Shown here: piece after piece, positions 1-7,932 of the stretch
Numbering within the stretch: position 1 is the first letter of the stretch
How the letters are laid out: the number at the start of each line of letters is the position of its first letter
Origin: Halohasta litorea
GTDB lineage: Archaea; Halobacteriota; Halobacteria; Halobacteriales; Haloferacaceae
Direction of reading: 5' to 3'
DNA: 64,000 nt
NCBI RefSeq assembly: GCF_024494645.1
Contig: NZ_JANHDJ010000001.1
Coordinates: forward strand, 682,001 to 746,000
Program-made: the position numbers and the translations under genes
The notes under the pieces: model-generated
Seen by the model: the letters and a program-made list of their open reading frames with translations, nothing else
Told to the model about the DNA's origin: nothing
Databases searched by the model: none

Positions 1-44
1 TCCGGTCGTAGTCGTGTGGTTTCGAGCCGAACTGCGGGGCTCGG

Positions 45-212
45 CTACCGATCCAGGAGGTAGCCCGCGACGCCGAACAGCCCGAAGCCGAGCGTGACCG
101 GTACCCAGATTCCGGCCTCGCGGTCGGTCAGTCGGCTATGGGCGGCCACGCCCGCCGCGAGGACCGTGTGGGTGACCGCTGTCAGTTTCAGGACCGACCG
201 AAGCCTGCCCAT
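45..212 (-). CDS. Small two-helix membrane protein, 55 aa
   Basis: A 55-residue ORF beginning ATG GGC AGG on the minus strand, 2 bases downstream of the aldo-keto reductase stop, so the two are probably co-transcribed. Residues 10-24 and 35-52 are hydrophobic and could each cross the membrane; a short charged segment (SRLTDRE) separates them, and the last residues are LLDR. Function is not recognisable. The tight spacing and clean membrane-protein composition are the only support. It could be a chance ORF, but the hydrophobic pattern argues against that. Confidence 0.6.
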   Translation of the reverse strand: MGRLRSVLKLTAVTHTVLAAGVAAHSRLTDREAGIWVPVTLGFGLFGVAGYLLDR

Positions 213-214
213 CG

Positions 215-1282
215 TTAGTCGCCTGCTACTTTTCGGGCCAACCCAGCATCACGGAGGTCCTCCCCATCGACTGAGGATCGGAGACTGTCCATCCCGTCGA
301 AGCGGTCGATTCCGAAATTCGTTGCGTACAGTTCGTCGACGCGGGCGACTTCCTCGTCAGTCAGTGGCACTTCGGAAGCCTTGGCCCATTCCGTGATATC
401 GTCTTTCGTCCGGAACGTCGGGGTCACGGTTGCAACGGGGTTGTGGCTCAGCAGGTAGGCGATCGATGCCTGTCCCATCGTGCGCTCGGGAGTGCCGTCC
501 TCGCCGCCCTTCAAGAACTGGAGGGTTTCGAGCTTTTCCCAGCCCGTCTCGTACCACTCGTCGGGACGGAACCCGCGGTGGTCACCCTCGCCGAGTTCGG
601 TGTCGGGGGTGACCTGCTCGTTGAGCAGTCCCGAGGAGTGGGGCACCCGCGGGATGAGGCTGGTCGACGAGCCCGTCTTCTCGATAGTCTCCAGGAAGTG
701 GTTGCCGACCTCCTGCTCGAAGAGGTTCCAGACCAACTGGAGCGAGTCGAACTCCTCGGTGATCGCCATATCGCCCTCGGCGAGCCAGCCGATCGAGGGG
801 CCGAGCGCCCAGCCGGTGGCCCCGATAACGCCTTCCTCTTTGAGTTCGTCGAAGACCTCCAGGATGTCTTCGTCGACCTCCTCGACGTCCGCGTTGTGGA
901 GCTGGAGGACATCGACGGAGTCGACGCCGAGTCGGTCGAGGCTCTTCTCGGTGGCCTCCCGGATGTACTCGGGGGTGATCTCTTTGGGCAACTCGCCGTG
1001 GCCCGCCTGCGGATTGTTATAAAAATCGTAGCCGATCTTTGTGGCCAGCGTGACCTCGTCGCGGCGGTCGGCCAGCGCTTTGCCGAGGACTTCCTCGGAG
1101 TTCCCGTGGCCGTAGACGTCCCCCGTATCGAAGTAGGTGATCCCCTCGTCGATGGCGTGGTGGATCATCTCGATGGCCTGGTCTTCGGTGCGGTCGCCCC
1201 ACCAGTCGGTGCCGACGACCCACGCGCCGAAGCCGACTTCGCTGACCTCGACACCGGAGTCGCCGAGCGTTTGCTGTCGCAT
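215..1282 (-). CDS. Aldo/keto reductase family oxidoreductase
   Basis: 355 residues with the (alpha/beta)8 NADPH-dependent aldo-keto reductase signature. The catalytic tetrad is visible: Asp and Tyr in YFDTGDVYGHGNSEE (about residues 50-64), Lys in ATKIGYDF (about 80-87) and His in LQLHNADVEE (about 126-135). The family reduces aldehydes or ketones to alcohols; the substrate cannot be told from sequence. The start gives the standard N-terminus MRQQTLGDSGVEVSEVGFGA. It is probably the first gene of a two-gene unit with the small membrane protein that follows 2 bases after its stop. Confidence 0.9.
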   Translation of the reverse strand: MRQQTLGDSGVEVSEVGFGAWVVGTDWWGDRTEDQAIEMIHHAIDEGITYFDTGDVYGHGNSEEVLGKALADRRDEVTLATKIGYDFYNNPQAGHGELPKEITPEYIREATEKSLDRLGVDSVDVLQLHNADVEEVDEDILEVFDELKEEGVIGATGWALGPSIGWLAEGDMAITEEFDSLQLVWNLFEQEVGNHFLETIEKTGSSTSLIPRVPHSSGLLNEQVTPDTELGEGDHRGFRPDEWYETGWEKLETLQFLKGGEDGTPERTMGQASIAYLLSHNPVATVTPTFRTKDDITEWAKASEVPLTDEEVARVDELYATNFGIDRFDGMDSLRSSVDGEDLRDAGLARKVAGD

Positions 1283-1344
1283 ACCACGCCGTAGGAGGTC
1301 GGTCCACTTAGCGAAACTGGTTCGTTTTCACTGGCTGGGAACGG

Positions 1345-1785
1345 TCAGCCGCCGCGCCACTCGTCGGGATCACGGTTGCCGTGGCCGGATTCGAGGTTGC
1401 GAGCCTCGTTCAGCAGCTCGCCGTGGTTCAGGATGATGTCGGTCATCGTGATGATGCCGTCGAGATCGAACCCCGACACCACCGGGAGTTTTTTCACGTC
1501 CTCCGTGCGCATCCGGCCGATAGCCGTCCGCACGGTCTTGTTCGGCTCGATCGTCACGAGCGGTCGGCTCATCACCTTGCGGACAGGTACCTCCTCGAAG
1601 GGGCGATTAGTCGCGTAGCCGACCCGGAGGGCGTCCATCTCGGTTACGATCCCCGCGGGCGTGTCGTCATTCATGACGATCACGCTGCCGACACTGTTGT
1701 GGAGCATCTGTCCGGCCGCGCCCTTCATCGTGGCCCCGACGGGAACGGTCACGATCTCCCGACTCATCAGTTCCTTGACGCGCAT
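1345..1785 (-). CDS. Two-CBS-domain protein
   Basis: 146 residues made almost wholly of a tandem CBS pair (Bateman module): first repeat from MRVKELMSREIVTVP to about residue 60, second from VRKVMSRPLVTIEP to about residue 125, each ending in a GI(V/I)T(E/M)xD signature. Such modules bind adenine nucleotides or SAM and regulate a partner domain or protein. No catalytic domain is fused here, so it probably acts in trans. The C-terminal 20 residues are polar and likely flexible. It stands alone between the aldo-keto reductase and the divergent acyltransferase gene. Confidence 0.9.
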   Translation of the reverse strand: MRVKELMSREIVTVPVGATMKGAAGQMLHNSVGSVIVMNDDTPAGIVTEMDALRVGYATNRPFEEVPVRKVMSRPLVTIEPNKTVRTAIGRMRTEDVKKLPVVSGFDLDGIITMTDIILNHGELLNEARNLESGHGNRDPDEWRGG

Positions 1786-1926
1786 CCTCGGACGTTCTCG
1801 GTGAACCTATATTGGTTTTTCGGCGCACTGGCCCAGGTTGTACGTTTCCCTCCCTGTCGTCCGGTGGCTGGACAGCCCGAATACACAACCGAATTCCTTT
1901 ACATACTCGCGGTCAATCGGGGTGTA

Positions 1927-2886
1927 ATGACGAAGCGACACGTGTCACTACCCGCGGACGCCGCCGTGGGTGTCCGGGGATTCATCGATGAGGTCGACGA
2001 GCGGCTGTCCTCGGACGAAGAAACCTGCGAGGTCGTCGAGGACGTCCTCATCGACCTCTTCGGCGATAGGCAAGCCTACGAGGCCTGGCAGGCCGGTGAG
2101 TCGGTCTCGCGGGCCACGCGGGTTCGCCTCCAGGGGTATGACCCGTGCAACACGACCGTCGAGGCTGAATACTACGCCGAGAAAGACGAAGAGAAGTTCC
2201 AGCGGTCGAAACACCTCCAGTGGCTCTGGCGGCAGTTCGACGCGACACCGATGGCCGATAACGTCGAGTTCGCCCTCCAGTTCCGCCGCATGCTCGCCGA
2301 CCACCTCTTCGAGGAGTGTGGTGACAACTGCCGCTTTTTCAAGGGGATCACCTTCACCTACGGCCACAACATCACCGTCGGCGACAACACGGTCGTCCAC
2401 GACGACGTTCACCTCGACGACCGCGGGAAGCTCACTATCGGCGACCGGGCATCGATCTCCGACGGCGTCCACATCTACAGCCACGATCATGACATCGTCG
2501 ACCAGACCTCGGTGCGAAACTACCACACGATCATCGAGGACAACGCCCGCGTGACCTACGATTCGATGGTGCGGGCTGGCTGCCGGATCGGCGAGAACTC
2601 GATCGTCGGTGCGCGCGCGGTCGTCCAGGGCGACGTGCCCGACCATCACATCGTCGTCGGGATGCCAGCAAAAAGTGTCAAAATCAAACCCGGCTGGGAG
2701 TCGACGGCCGAACCGATCGACGACGGGCGGCTCGAAACCAACCAGACCGACCGCGAGATCGAATACGAAATCGACAACGAAATCGAGATCTTCGACGAGT
2801 TCCAACGGTCGCTGTCGCCGCCGGATGCCAAACGACCGCCCGCCGGACACCCGGAACCCGAGTCGAGCGGACCGGACACCGAGTAG
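1927..2886 (+). CDS. Left-handed beta-helix (hexapeptide repeat) acyltransferase
   Basis: 319 residues. An N-terminal helical part (1-130) precedes a hexapeptide-repeat left-handed beta-helix (about 135-245) with runs such as ITVGDNTVVHDDVHLDD and LTIGDRASISDGVHIYSHD; SHDHD resembles the catalytic His region of maltose/galactoside O-acetyltransferases. The helix closes with the typical VVGMPAKSVKIKPGW. The C-terminus is acidic and low complexity. The frame is open far upstream, but ATG at 1927 gives a natural haloarchaeal start (MTKRHVSLPADA). The acyl acceptor is unknown; a sugar or nucleotide-sugar is the family norm. The Nmad3-type gene follows 12 bases later, so they are probably an operon. 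Confidence 0.85.
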   Translation: MTKRHVSLPADAAVGVRGFIDEVDERLSSDEETCEVVEDVLIDLFGDRQAYEAWQAGESVSRATRVRLQGYDPCNTTVEAEYYAEKDEEKFQRSKHLQWLWRQFDATPMADNVEFALQFRRMLADHLFEECGDNCRFFKGITFTYGHNITVGDNTVVHDDVHLDDRGKLTIGDRASISDGVHIYSHDHDIVDQTSVRNYHTIIEDNARVTYDSMVRAGCRIGENSIVGARAVVQGDVPDHHIVVGMPAKSVKIKPGWESTAEPIDDGRLETNQTDREIEYEIDNEIEIFDEFQRSLSPPDAKRPPAGHPEPESSGPDTE

Positions 2887-2898
2887 GCACTCCTTCCC

Positions 2899-3639
2899 GT
2901 GGCCCGAAGCATCGCGATCAACGTCGCCGCCAACACCAATCTCCCGGGGTTTCGCGGTCCGATCTATCCCGATGGGAGCTTCGTTTATATACCGATTCCC
3001 GAGCGTGAGCCGACCGCCAAGCCAGTCCCGACGTACGGCGATCTCCTCGCCGACCTCGGCCCACTGCCGGTTTCGGTCGACGACGATCTGCTTGACCGGC
3101 GGGTCCATCTCGACCCCGAGTTCGCCGACTATCCCTGCTGTTCTCACTACACTTACGGCGACGAACACGGCGTCAAAGCCGGGCCGCTCGCAGAACTTCA
3201 GCCGGGCGATTCGCTCTATTTCTATGCCACCCTCACCAGCCATGAACCACCCGACGGCGTCGATACCGGCCCGGCGGTCGATTGGATCGCCCCCGACTGG
3301 GGGGCGTATCTGATCGGTGAGTTCCGGGTCGACCGCGTCTACGACACTGCAGCCTGCGAGTCGCTGACCGACTTCGAGTCCCAGGGTGTCGCCACCAACG
3401 CCCACTGCAAGCGCGAACCCTTCGACGCGAAGGTGCTGGTGGTCGGCACCGACGACTCCCGGCTGTTCGACCGCGCAGTCCCACTGAGTTCGGCCGAGAG
3501 CGGGTCGACCGCCAACCGACTGGTCACCGAATGCTCGAACGATTCCGGCAAGGGTCCGTGGTGGCGTCGCAGACTCTGGTTCGACGAGGACGCGACCGAG
3601 CGGCTGCGAGCGATCGTCGATGGTGAGCGTTCTTTATAA
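2899..3639 (+). CDS. Nmad3-type (nucleotide modification associated domain 3) protein
   Basis: 246 residues starting at GTG 2899. The N-terminal block LPGFRGPIYPDGSFVYIPIP, the HLDPEF motif (about residue 73) and GPLAELQPGDSLYFYATL (about 97-114) match my memory of the Nmad3 family, predicted by comparative genomics to act with modified nucleotides or DNA modification. No catalytic activity is proven for the family as far as I know. Cys residues at CCSHY and CKREPF could bind metal. It sits 12 bases after the acyltransferase. The 3' end contains a TATA-like CTTTATAAG that probably drives the next gene. Confidence 0.65.
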   Translation: MARSIAINVAANTNLPGFRGPIYPDGSFVYIPIPEREPTAKPVPTYGDLLADLGPLPVSVDDDLLDRRVHLDPEFADYPCCSHYTYGDEHGVKAGPLAELQPGDSLYFYATLTSHEPPDGVDTGPAVDWIAPDWGAYLIGEFRVDRVYDTAACESLTDFESQGVATNAHCKREPFDAKVLVVGTDDSRLFDRAVPLSSAESGSTANRLVTECSNDSGKGPWWRRRLWFDEDATERLRAIVDGERSL

Positions 3640-3724
3640 GGGACAAAGAAATATGCCGCTCGTCGGTGAACGGTCCGTATGTACGCGAGCCAGTCCCAGC
3701 AGTCGACTCCAGGAGCACGAACAC

Positions 3725-4144
3725 ATGCCGAGTAGTGACGACCTACTTAAAAGTCCGATCCTCCCAGTCGCCGGGCCGGACGACGCCGAGGCGACCTACG
3801 AGGCGCTGGTCGCTCACAACGATCCGGCGGCCTGTCGACCGCTCGTGATTCACGTGCTCGCCGAAGACGCGACCGATGCCGAATCCCAGCGCGCCCACGA
3901 GGCCGTCGAGCGGTTCGAATCGCGGGCCACCGCCGATGGGATGGCAGTCGACACCGAGATCTACCGCGGCGACGCCATCGCCGACACCATTATTGAGGCC
4001 GCCGAGACGGCTGAGGCCTCGGCGATCGTCTTCTGTTCCCGCGGCGGCAGCGCGTGGTTCGATCTGCTCGCCGGGGGCGTGCGGACCTCGCTGCTGGCCA
4101 AAAGCGACACGCCGGTCGTGATGCTCCCGGTTGAGGAAAAGTAG
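3725..4144 (+). CDS. Universal stress protein (UspA) family
   Basis: 139 residues with the UspA alpha/beta fold: an N-terminal beta strand (SPILPVAG), a Rossmann-like core and a C-terminal SRGGSAWFDLLAGGVRTSLL segment ending in DTPVVMLPV, which replaces the usual GSVS(x)yvl nucleotide-binding signature. The open frame runs upstream, but ATG 3725 is preceded by AGGAG at 3711-3715, a good ribosome binding site, so I chose it. The exact ATP-binding loop (G-2x-G-9x-G(S/T)) is only partly kept, so ATP binding is uncertain. Confidence 0.8.
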   Translation: MPSSDDLLKSPILPVAGPDDAEATYEALVAHNDPAACRPLVIHVLAEDATDAESQRAHEAVERFESRATADGMAVDTEIYRGDAIADTIIEAAETAEASAIVFCSRGGSAWFDLLAGGVRTSLLAKSDTPVVMLPVEEK

Positions 4145-4162
4145 CCGTCGACTACTTATAAA

Positions 4163-4420
4163 TCAGTCCGAGTCGTCGAGTGGGGGTTCGGTCATGCTCC
4201 CTTCGGTTTTGAGTCGGAGATACAGATAGGCGAAATGGACGATTGCCGGGAGGACGATCCCGCCGAGAGCCCAGCCTGCGGCGACGATAACGGACTTTCC
4301 GCGGCGGAGTGCATCACGAAACAGCCACAGGGAGACGGCGATCGTAATCAGATAGATCACGGCCAAAATCGGCCGGTCGACGAAGACCGAGACGACGAGC
4401 GGCGTGGCGACGTGGTTCAT
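4163..4420 (-). CDS. Small membrane protein, 85 aa
   Basis: 85 residues with two predicted membrane helices (about 5-33 and 43-68) separated by a basic loop (RDALRRGKS) and an acidic tail (EPPLDDSD). This fits a cytoplasmic-loop hairpin by the positive-inside rule. No family is recognised. It lies between the convergent Usp gene and gatD, reading with gatD on the minus strand and about 60 bases after it. Confidence 0.65.
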   Translation of the reverse strand: MNHVATPLVVSVFVDRPILAVIYLITIAVSLWLFRDALRRGKSVIVAAGWALGGIVLPAIVHFAYLYLRLKTEGSMTEPPLDDSD

Positions 4421-4479
4421 ACCGCTACGTGTTCGGAGAGACGAAAGAACCCAGCGGTTCGCCGACTAGTCGCCGGTGA

Positions 4480-5766
4480 CTACCGCCACGGTTGGGACTC
4501 TTCGGTAATCTCGCCAGCCAGCGACCGGCCCATCGCCTCGCTCGCATCGCCGAGGTTTGCCAGCGCCCACATGAGTTTGACCTTCGCCGTCCCCGGCAGG
4601 GTATCTCCGGCTTCGACGACTCCGGCATCCAGGAGATCCCGACCCGTATCGTACACCCGATCACAGACCCGGCCTTCGAGACACTGGCTGGTCATGGCGA
4701 CGACCGTACCACTCTCGACCAGTTCCTCGATCCGTGGGATCAGGTCGGTGTGAACGTGGCCGAGGCCGGTGCCTTCGATGATGACGCCCGCTTTGTCGTC
4801 GAGGTAGTCCCACGCGGCGGGGTCCATGCCGGGGGTGAATTTGACGAGTTCGACATCCGGATCGAGATCGTCGTTCAGCGCGAGGTCGACTGCGCCGCGC
4901 TCGGTGTAGTCCCGGTTGAACTCGAAGGCGTCGGCGGCCACCTCGCCGTCGCTCCCCTCGTCTTGGGCGGCGGCGTACTCGATTCGGGCCAGCGGCTCGT
5001 TGCCCACCGTCTCGAAGGCATCGCGTCGGGAGGTGTGGTTCTTCCGCACGCGGGTGCCGCGGTGGAGCGCACAGTGGTCGTCGCTGGCCGAGTCGTGCAT
5101 ACAGAGCAGGACCTCCGCACAGTCGGCTTTGGCGGCCTCAACTGAACAGACCGCATTCATCACGTTGTCCGAGGAGGGTCGATCCGCCGACCGCTGGCTC
5201 CCGGTGAAGACGACCGGGACCGGGGTATCGAGCATAAAGGAGAGCACAGAGGCCGAATACTGCATCGTGTCGGTGCCGTGCATGACGACGACGCCGTCGG
5301 CTCCGGCCTCGATCTCCTCGTGGACTGCGCGGGCCAGTTGCTGCCAGATCGAGGGGTCCATGTTCTCGCTGAGGATGTTGGCGACGACACGGCCCCGGTA
5401 GTTGGCACGTCCAGCGAGTTCGGGCACTGCCCGCAGCACGTCTTCGGCAGTGAACTGGGCGGTGACCGCGCCGGTGCGGTAGTCGACCGTCGAGGCAATT
5501 GTCCCGCCAGTCGAAATAAGTGAGATGGTCGGCAGGTCGTCGTCGAACTCGATCTCCGAGACGCTCCCGTCGTCGGGTTCGTCCTCATCGCCGACGTCGT
5601 AGACGTCGGTTTCGAGGACCTCGACGCTGGCGTCCTTGCGGTCGATGCCGATGTTGTAGCCGCCATCGAGTTTGACCACGAGATGGTCGGCACTCGATGA
5701 GGGCATCAGGACGCCCTCGTTGTCGACGCCGCCGCGCTCGACGCGGATACGGTCTCCTGGATTCAT
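4480..5766 (-). CDS. gatD: Glutamyl-tRNA(Gln) amidotransferase subunit D
   Basis: 428 residues. GatD is the archaeal asparaginase-like subunit that, with GatE, converts misacylated Glu-tRNA(Gln) to Gln-tRNA(Gln). The N-terminal small beta domain (about 1-75) precedes the type I asparaginase fold: first catalytic Thr in STGGTIAS (about 94-101), the second Thr/Asp pair in VVMHGTDTMQYSAS, and TGSQRSADRPSSDN. The open frame extends 160 codons upstream, but MNPGDRIRVERGG is the family N-terminus, so ATG 5766 is the start. gatE is not in the window, so the two subunits are encoded apart here. Confidence 0.93.
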   Translation of the reverse strand: MNPGDRIRVERGGVDNEGVLMPSSSADHLVVKLDGGYNIGIDRKDASVEVLETDVYDVGDEDEPDDGSVSEIEFDDDLPTISLISTGGTIASTVDYRTGAVTAQFTAEDVLRAVPELAGRANYRGRVVANILSENMDPSIWQQLARAVHEEIEAGADGVVVMHGTDTMQYSASVLSFMLDTPVPVVFTGSQRSADRPSSDNVMNAVCSVEAAKADCAEVLLCMHDSASDDHCALHRGTRVRKNHTSRRDAFETVGNEPLARIEYAAAQDEGSDGEVAADAFEFNRDYTERGAVDLALNDDLDPDVELVKFTPGMDPAAWDYLDDKAGVIIEGTGLGHVHTDLIPRIEELVESGTVVAMTSQCLEGRVCDRVYDTGRDLLDAGVVEAGDTLPGTAKVKLMWALANLGDASEAMGRSLAGEITEESQPWR

Positions 5767-5869
5767 ATCCCAGCCTAACCCAGCGGCCGACTTGAAACCA
5801 CCCTTTCGAGCCGACACACGCGGTCGACCGCGGCATAACAGCCATACATCCGGGCCTCGAAAGGCGGGT

Positions 5870-6373
5870 ATGGCGCGTTCCGACGAGGAGGTGCTCGACG
5901 AGATCGTCGACGAGGATATTCGCAGTGATGAGACGGCCGCCGATCGATCGGCTCCTGACACCGAAGCCGCCGACACCAGCGACGACGCCGCTGGCCGACT
6001 CGGGGGGCTGTTTTCGCTCAAGGCCTTCCTGTTGTCGGCGGCGCTGATCGCCGTCGGTGTCGGCGGCGGCGGGGCGATCCCGATCGTCGGCACCCTCGGC
6101 TCGCTGGGTGGGCTGTTCGTCGCCACCTTCGTCGTCGGCCTCGTGGCCGCCGAACGCCGGTATCTCGAAACCGCGGTCGCCGGGGGCCTCATCGTCGGGG
6201 CGAGCTTCGCACTGAGCCTGCTGTCGACCGGGGTCCTGCCGGTCGGCATGCGCTTCTTCAGAGAGTACGGCCTCGCTTTCGGTGGGGTCGGCGTCGGTAT
6301 CGGGGCCGTACTCGCCGTCGTCGGTCACTACTTCGGCCGCGATCTCCGTGACGGTCTGACCCAAGAGATCTGA
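5870..6373 (+). CDS. Acidic-tailed multi-helix membrane protein, 167 aa
   Basis: 167 residues. The first 45 are acidic and Ser/Asp-rich, typical of a cytosolic haloarchaeal extension. About four glycine-rich hydrophobic helices follow (residues 50-150), including IAVGVGGGGAIPIVGTLG. ATG 5870 is chosen because it begins this acidic tail and lies about 100 bases from the divergent gatD start. It resembles small haloarchaeal membrane proteins of unknown function; I cannot assign a role. Its stop is 1 base from the stop of the convergent ArsR-type gene. Confidence 0.7.
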   Translation: MARSDEEVLDEIVDEDIRSDETAADRSAPDTEAADTSDDAAGRLGGLFSLKAFLLSAALIAVGVGGGGAIPIVGTLGSLGGLFVATFVVGLVAAERRYLETAVAGGLIVGASFALSLLSTGVLPVGMRFFREYGLAFGGVGVGIGAVLAVVGHYFGRDLRDGLTQEI

Positions 6374-6374
6374 G

Positions 6375-7067
6375 TCACCGAATACGCCACTGGCCGTCGT
6401 CGTAACTGAGTATTCCTGCATCGGCGAGCCGACTGAGCGCCTGATCGACGGCCTCCGGTGGGGCAGTTAGTGCGGCTTCGACCGCCTCGGTCGAGCCGTC
6501 GGTATCGACGATGGCGGCCAGTATCTTGGCGTAGAACTGGCAGTCGGCGTCGATCCCGGTGCGTTCGGTCAGCTCGTCAAGTGTTTCGGTGAGCCGCCCG
6601 TGGACCCATCGCTGGGCCAGCGACAGCTCCCGATCCAGCGACTGGAGCCGCCCGAACTCCGCGGCGAGCTCCTCGATATCGCTCCGGTCGCTCTCGGCGG
6701 CGTCGTGTTCGGCCTCGCTGCTCCCGTTCGTGGCGACCCCGTCGAGAGAGAGATGCGGACAGCGGCCGGACATATCCAGGGTCGAACTGGCCGGATAGGC
6801 GCTTTTCGCGCCGAACCCGTGGGGCGAGACGTCGACCTCCAGCCGGAGGCTTCGAGTGATATTGAAGTATTTCCGGCGCTGGTCGTCGGTTCGACTCTCG
6901 ATCAACCCCGCCTCCTCCAGTTTGCGGAGGTGGTCGATGACCGCCTTCGGACTCACGCCGAGATATTCACTAATCTCGGTGACATAACAGGGCTTCTGCG
7001 AGAGTAGTCGAAGAATCCGTCGACGGTTCTCGTTGCCGAGGAGATCCAAGAGTACCGCCGAATCCAT
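6375..7067 (-). CDS. ArsR-family winged-helix transcriptional regulator
   Basis: 230 residues. The N-terminal 70 form an ArsR-type winged helix: LLGNENRRRILRLLSQKPCY, the recognition helix in YLGVSPKAVIDHLRKLEEAG and the wing around SRTDDQRRKYFNI. The middle has a Ser/Asp-rich linker and a coiled-coil-like helix (about 135-165). A second winged-helix-like segment (AILAAIVDTDGSTEAVEAAL to DDGQWRIR) forms the C-terminus. No conserved metal-binding Cys pair (CxCxxC) is seen, so a non-metal signal is likely. Target genes are unknown. Confidence 0.82.
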   Translation of the reverse strand: MDSAVLLDLLGNENRRRILRLLSQKPCYVTEISEYLGVSPKAVIDHLRKLEEAGLIESRTDDQRRKYFNITRSLRLEVDVSPHGFGAKSAYPASSTLDMSGRCPHLSLDGVATNGSSEAEHDAAESDRSDIEELAAEFGRLQSLDRELSLAQRWVHGRLTETLDELTERTGIDADCQFYAKILAAIVDTDGSTEAVEAALTAPPEAVDQALSRLADAGILSYDDGQWRIR

Positions 7068-7138
7068 ACCCGGGATTACGTGAGCGTGAATAAAACGTTG
7101 TCTACCTCGTGAGTGATAGGCGCCCGTATCGGCACCGA

Positions 7139-7834
7139 TTACGCTACTGTCCGTTGGTTCTGACTGTCTTTCTCATCCGATAGTAGGTCGAACTGCCAGG
7201 CCGCCAGCGCGACGACGCCGACCGAGAGCCCGACAGTGACCCCAGCCAACAGCAACCCCGGCTCGTACCGGAGCGGTGGATGGAGACCGAGGCCGTAGTC
7301 AATCATATCATTGATAAGTAGCAACGAAAGCGAGAGGCCGAGCGCGCCGCGCGTCGTTCGGCCGTAGTGGAGCACTGCGAAGGCCAACACGACGAACAGC
7401 AGGTGGGTGCCGATGATAAACCAGTAGTCGTAGAGCGCCCCCGCGCTGAACCCGAAATACAACTCCGGCCGGAGATTGAGCGCGACGGCGGTCCACAGGC
7501 CGTATTTGACGAGCCAGACGAACGCCAGCGTGTGGAGATACGCGAGCGGTCGATTGATCGGGGCCTCGCGGAGCCGCCGCCCCAAATTCGGCAACAGGGA
7601 AGCCAGCGACAGCGTCACGAGTGCGATGGCGGTCGGCGAGTCGGCATACAACGGCCACAGCAGCGTCGGCACGGCGGGCATGGTCTCGACGTAGAACCGA
7701 ACACCGACCAGGAACGCCGTCGCCGTCACGACGAGCAGCGCGACCAGACTGGGCCCGTGAGAGAGATAGGCCTCGGCGTACCGATAGGGAAGGGGTCGAC
7801 GAGGCGTCGGCGACTGGCGTTCGCGGTCCGACAT
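7139..7834 (-). CDS. DUF1405-type integral membrane protein
   Basis: About 231 residues from ATG 7834 (an in-frame ATG at 7861 would add 9). There are six or seven hydrophobic segments: SLVALLVVTATAFLVGVRFY, the LWPLYADSPTAIALVTLS loop and the YDYWFIIGTHLLFVVLAFAV segment. The pattern of a hydrophobic N-terminal helix followed by a WPL(Y/F)xDSP motif matches the DUF1405 family (Bacillus YpjA-like) as I remember it; function unknown. It is divergent from gpmI, with about 100 bases between the two starts. Confidence 0.75.
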   Translation of the reverse strand: MSDRERQSPTPRRPLPYRYAEAYLSHGPSLVALLVVTATAFLVGVRFYVETMPAVPTLLWPLYADSPTAIALVTLSLASLLPNLGRRLREAPINRPLAYLHTLAFVWLVKYGLWTAVALNLRPELYFGFSAGALYDYWFIIGTHLLFVVLAFAVLHYGRTTRGALGLSLSLLLINDMIDYGLGLHPPLRYEPGLLLAGVTVGLSVGVVALAAWQFDLLSDEKDSQNQRTVA

Positions 7835-7932
7835 GGTACGGGGTTCGGTGTGCCGACTCAAACCGGTTTCCGTCCACGACAGTCGGCCGAATGAAGCAAA
7901 GCGTAATTAGTTGGGGCGGGAGACATCCACCC

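Noticed and set aside
1948-3405. Long minus-strand open frame across the LbH and Nmad3 genes
   Set aside because: It spans two genes with recognisable plus-strand domains, and its own translation resembles no family.
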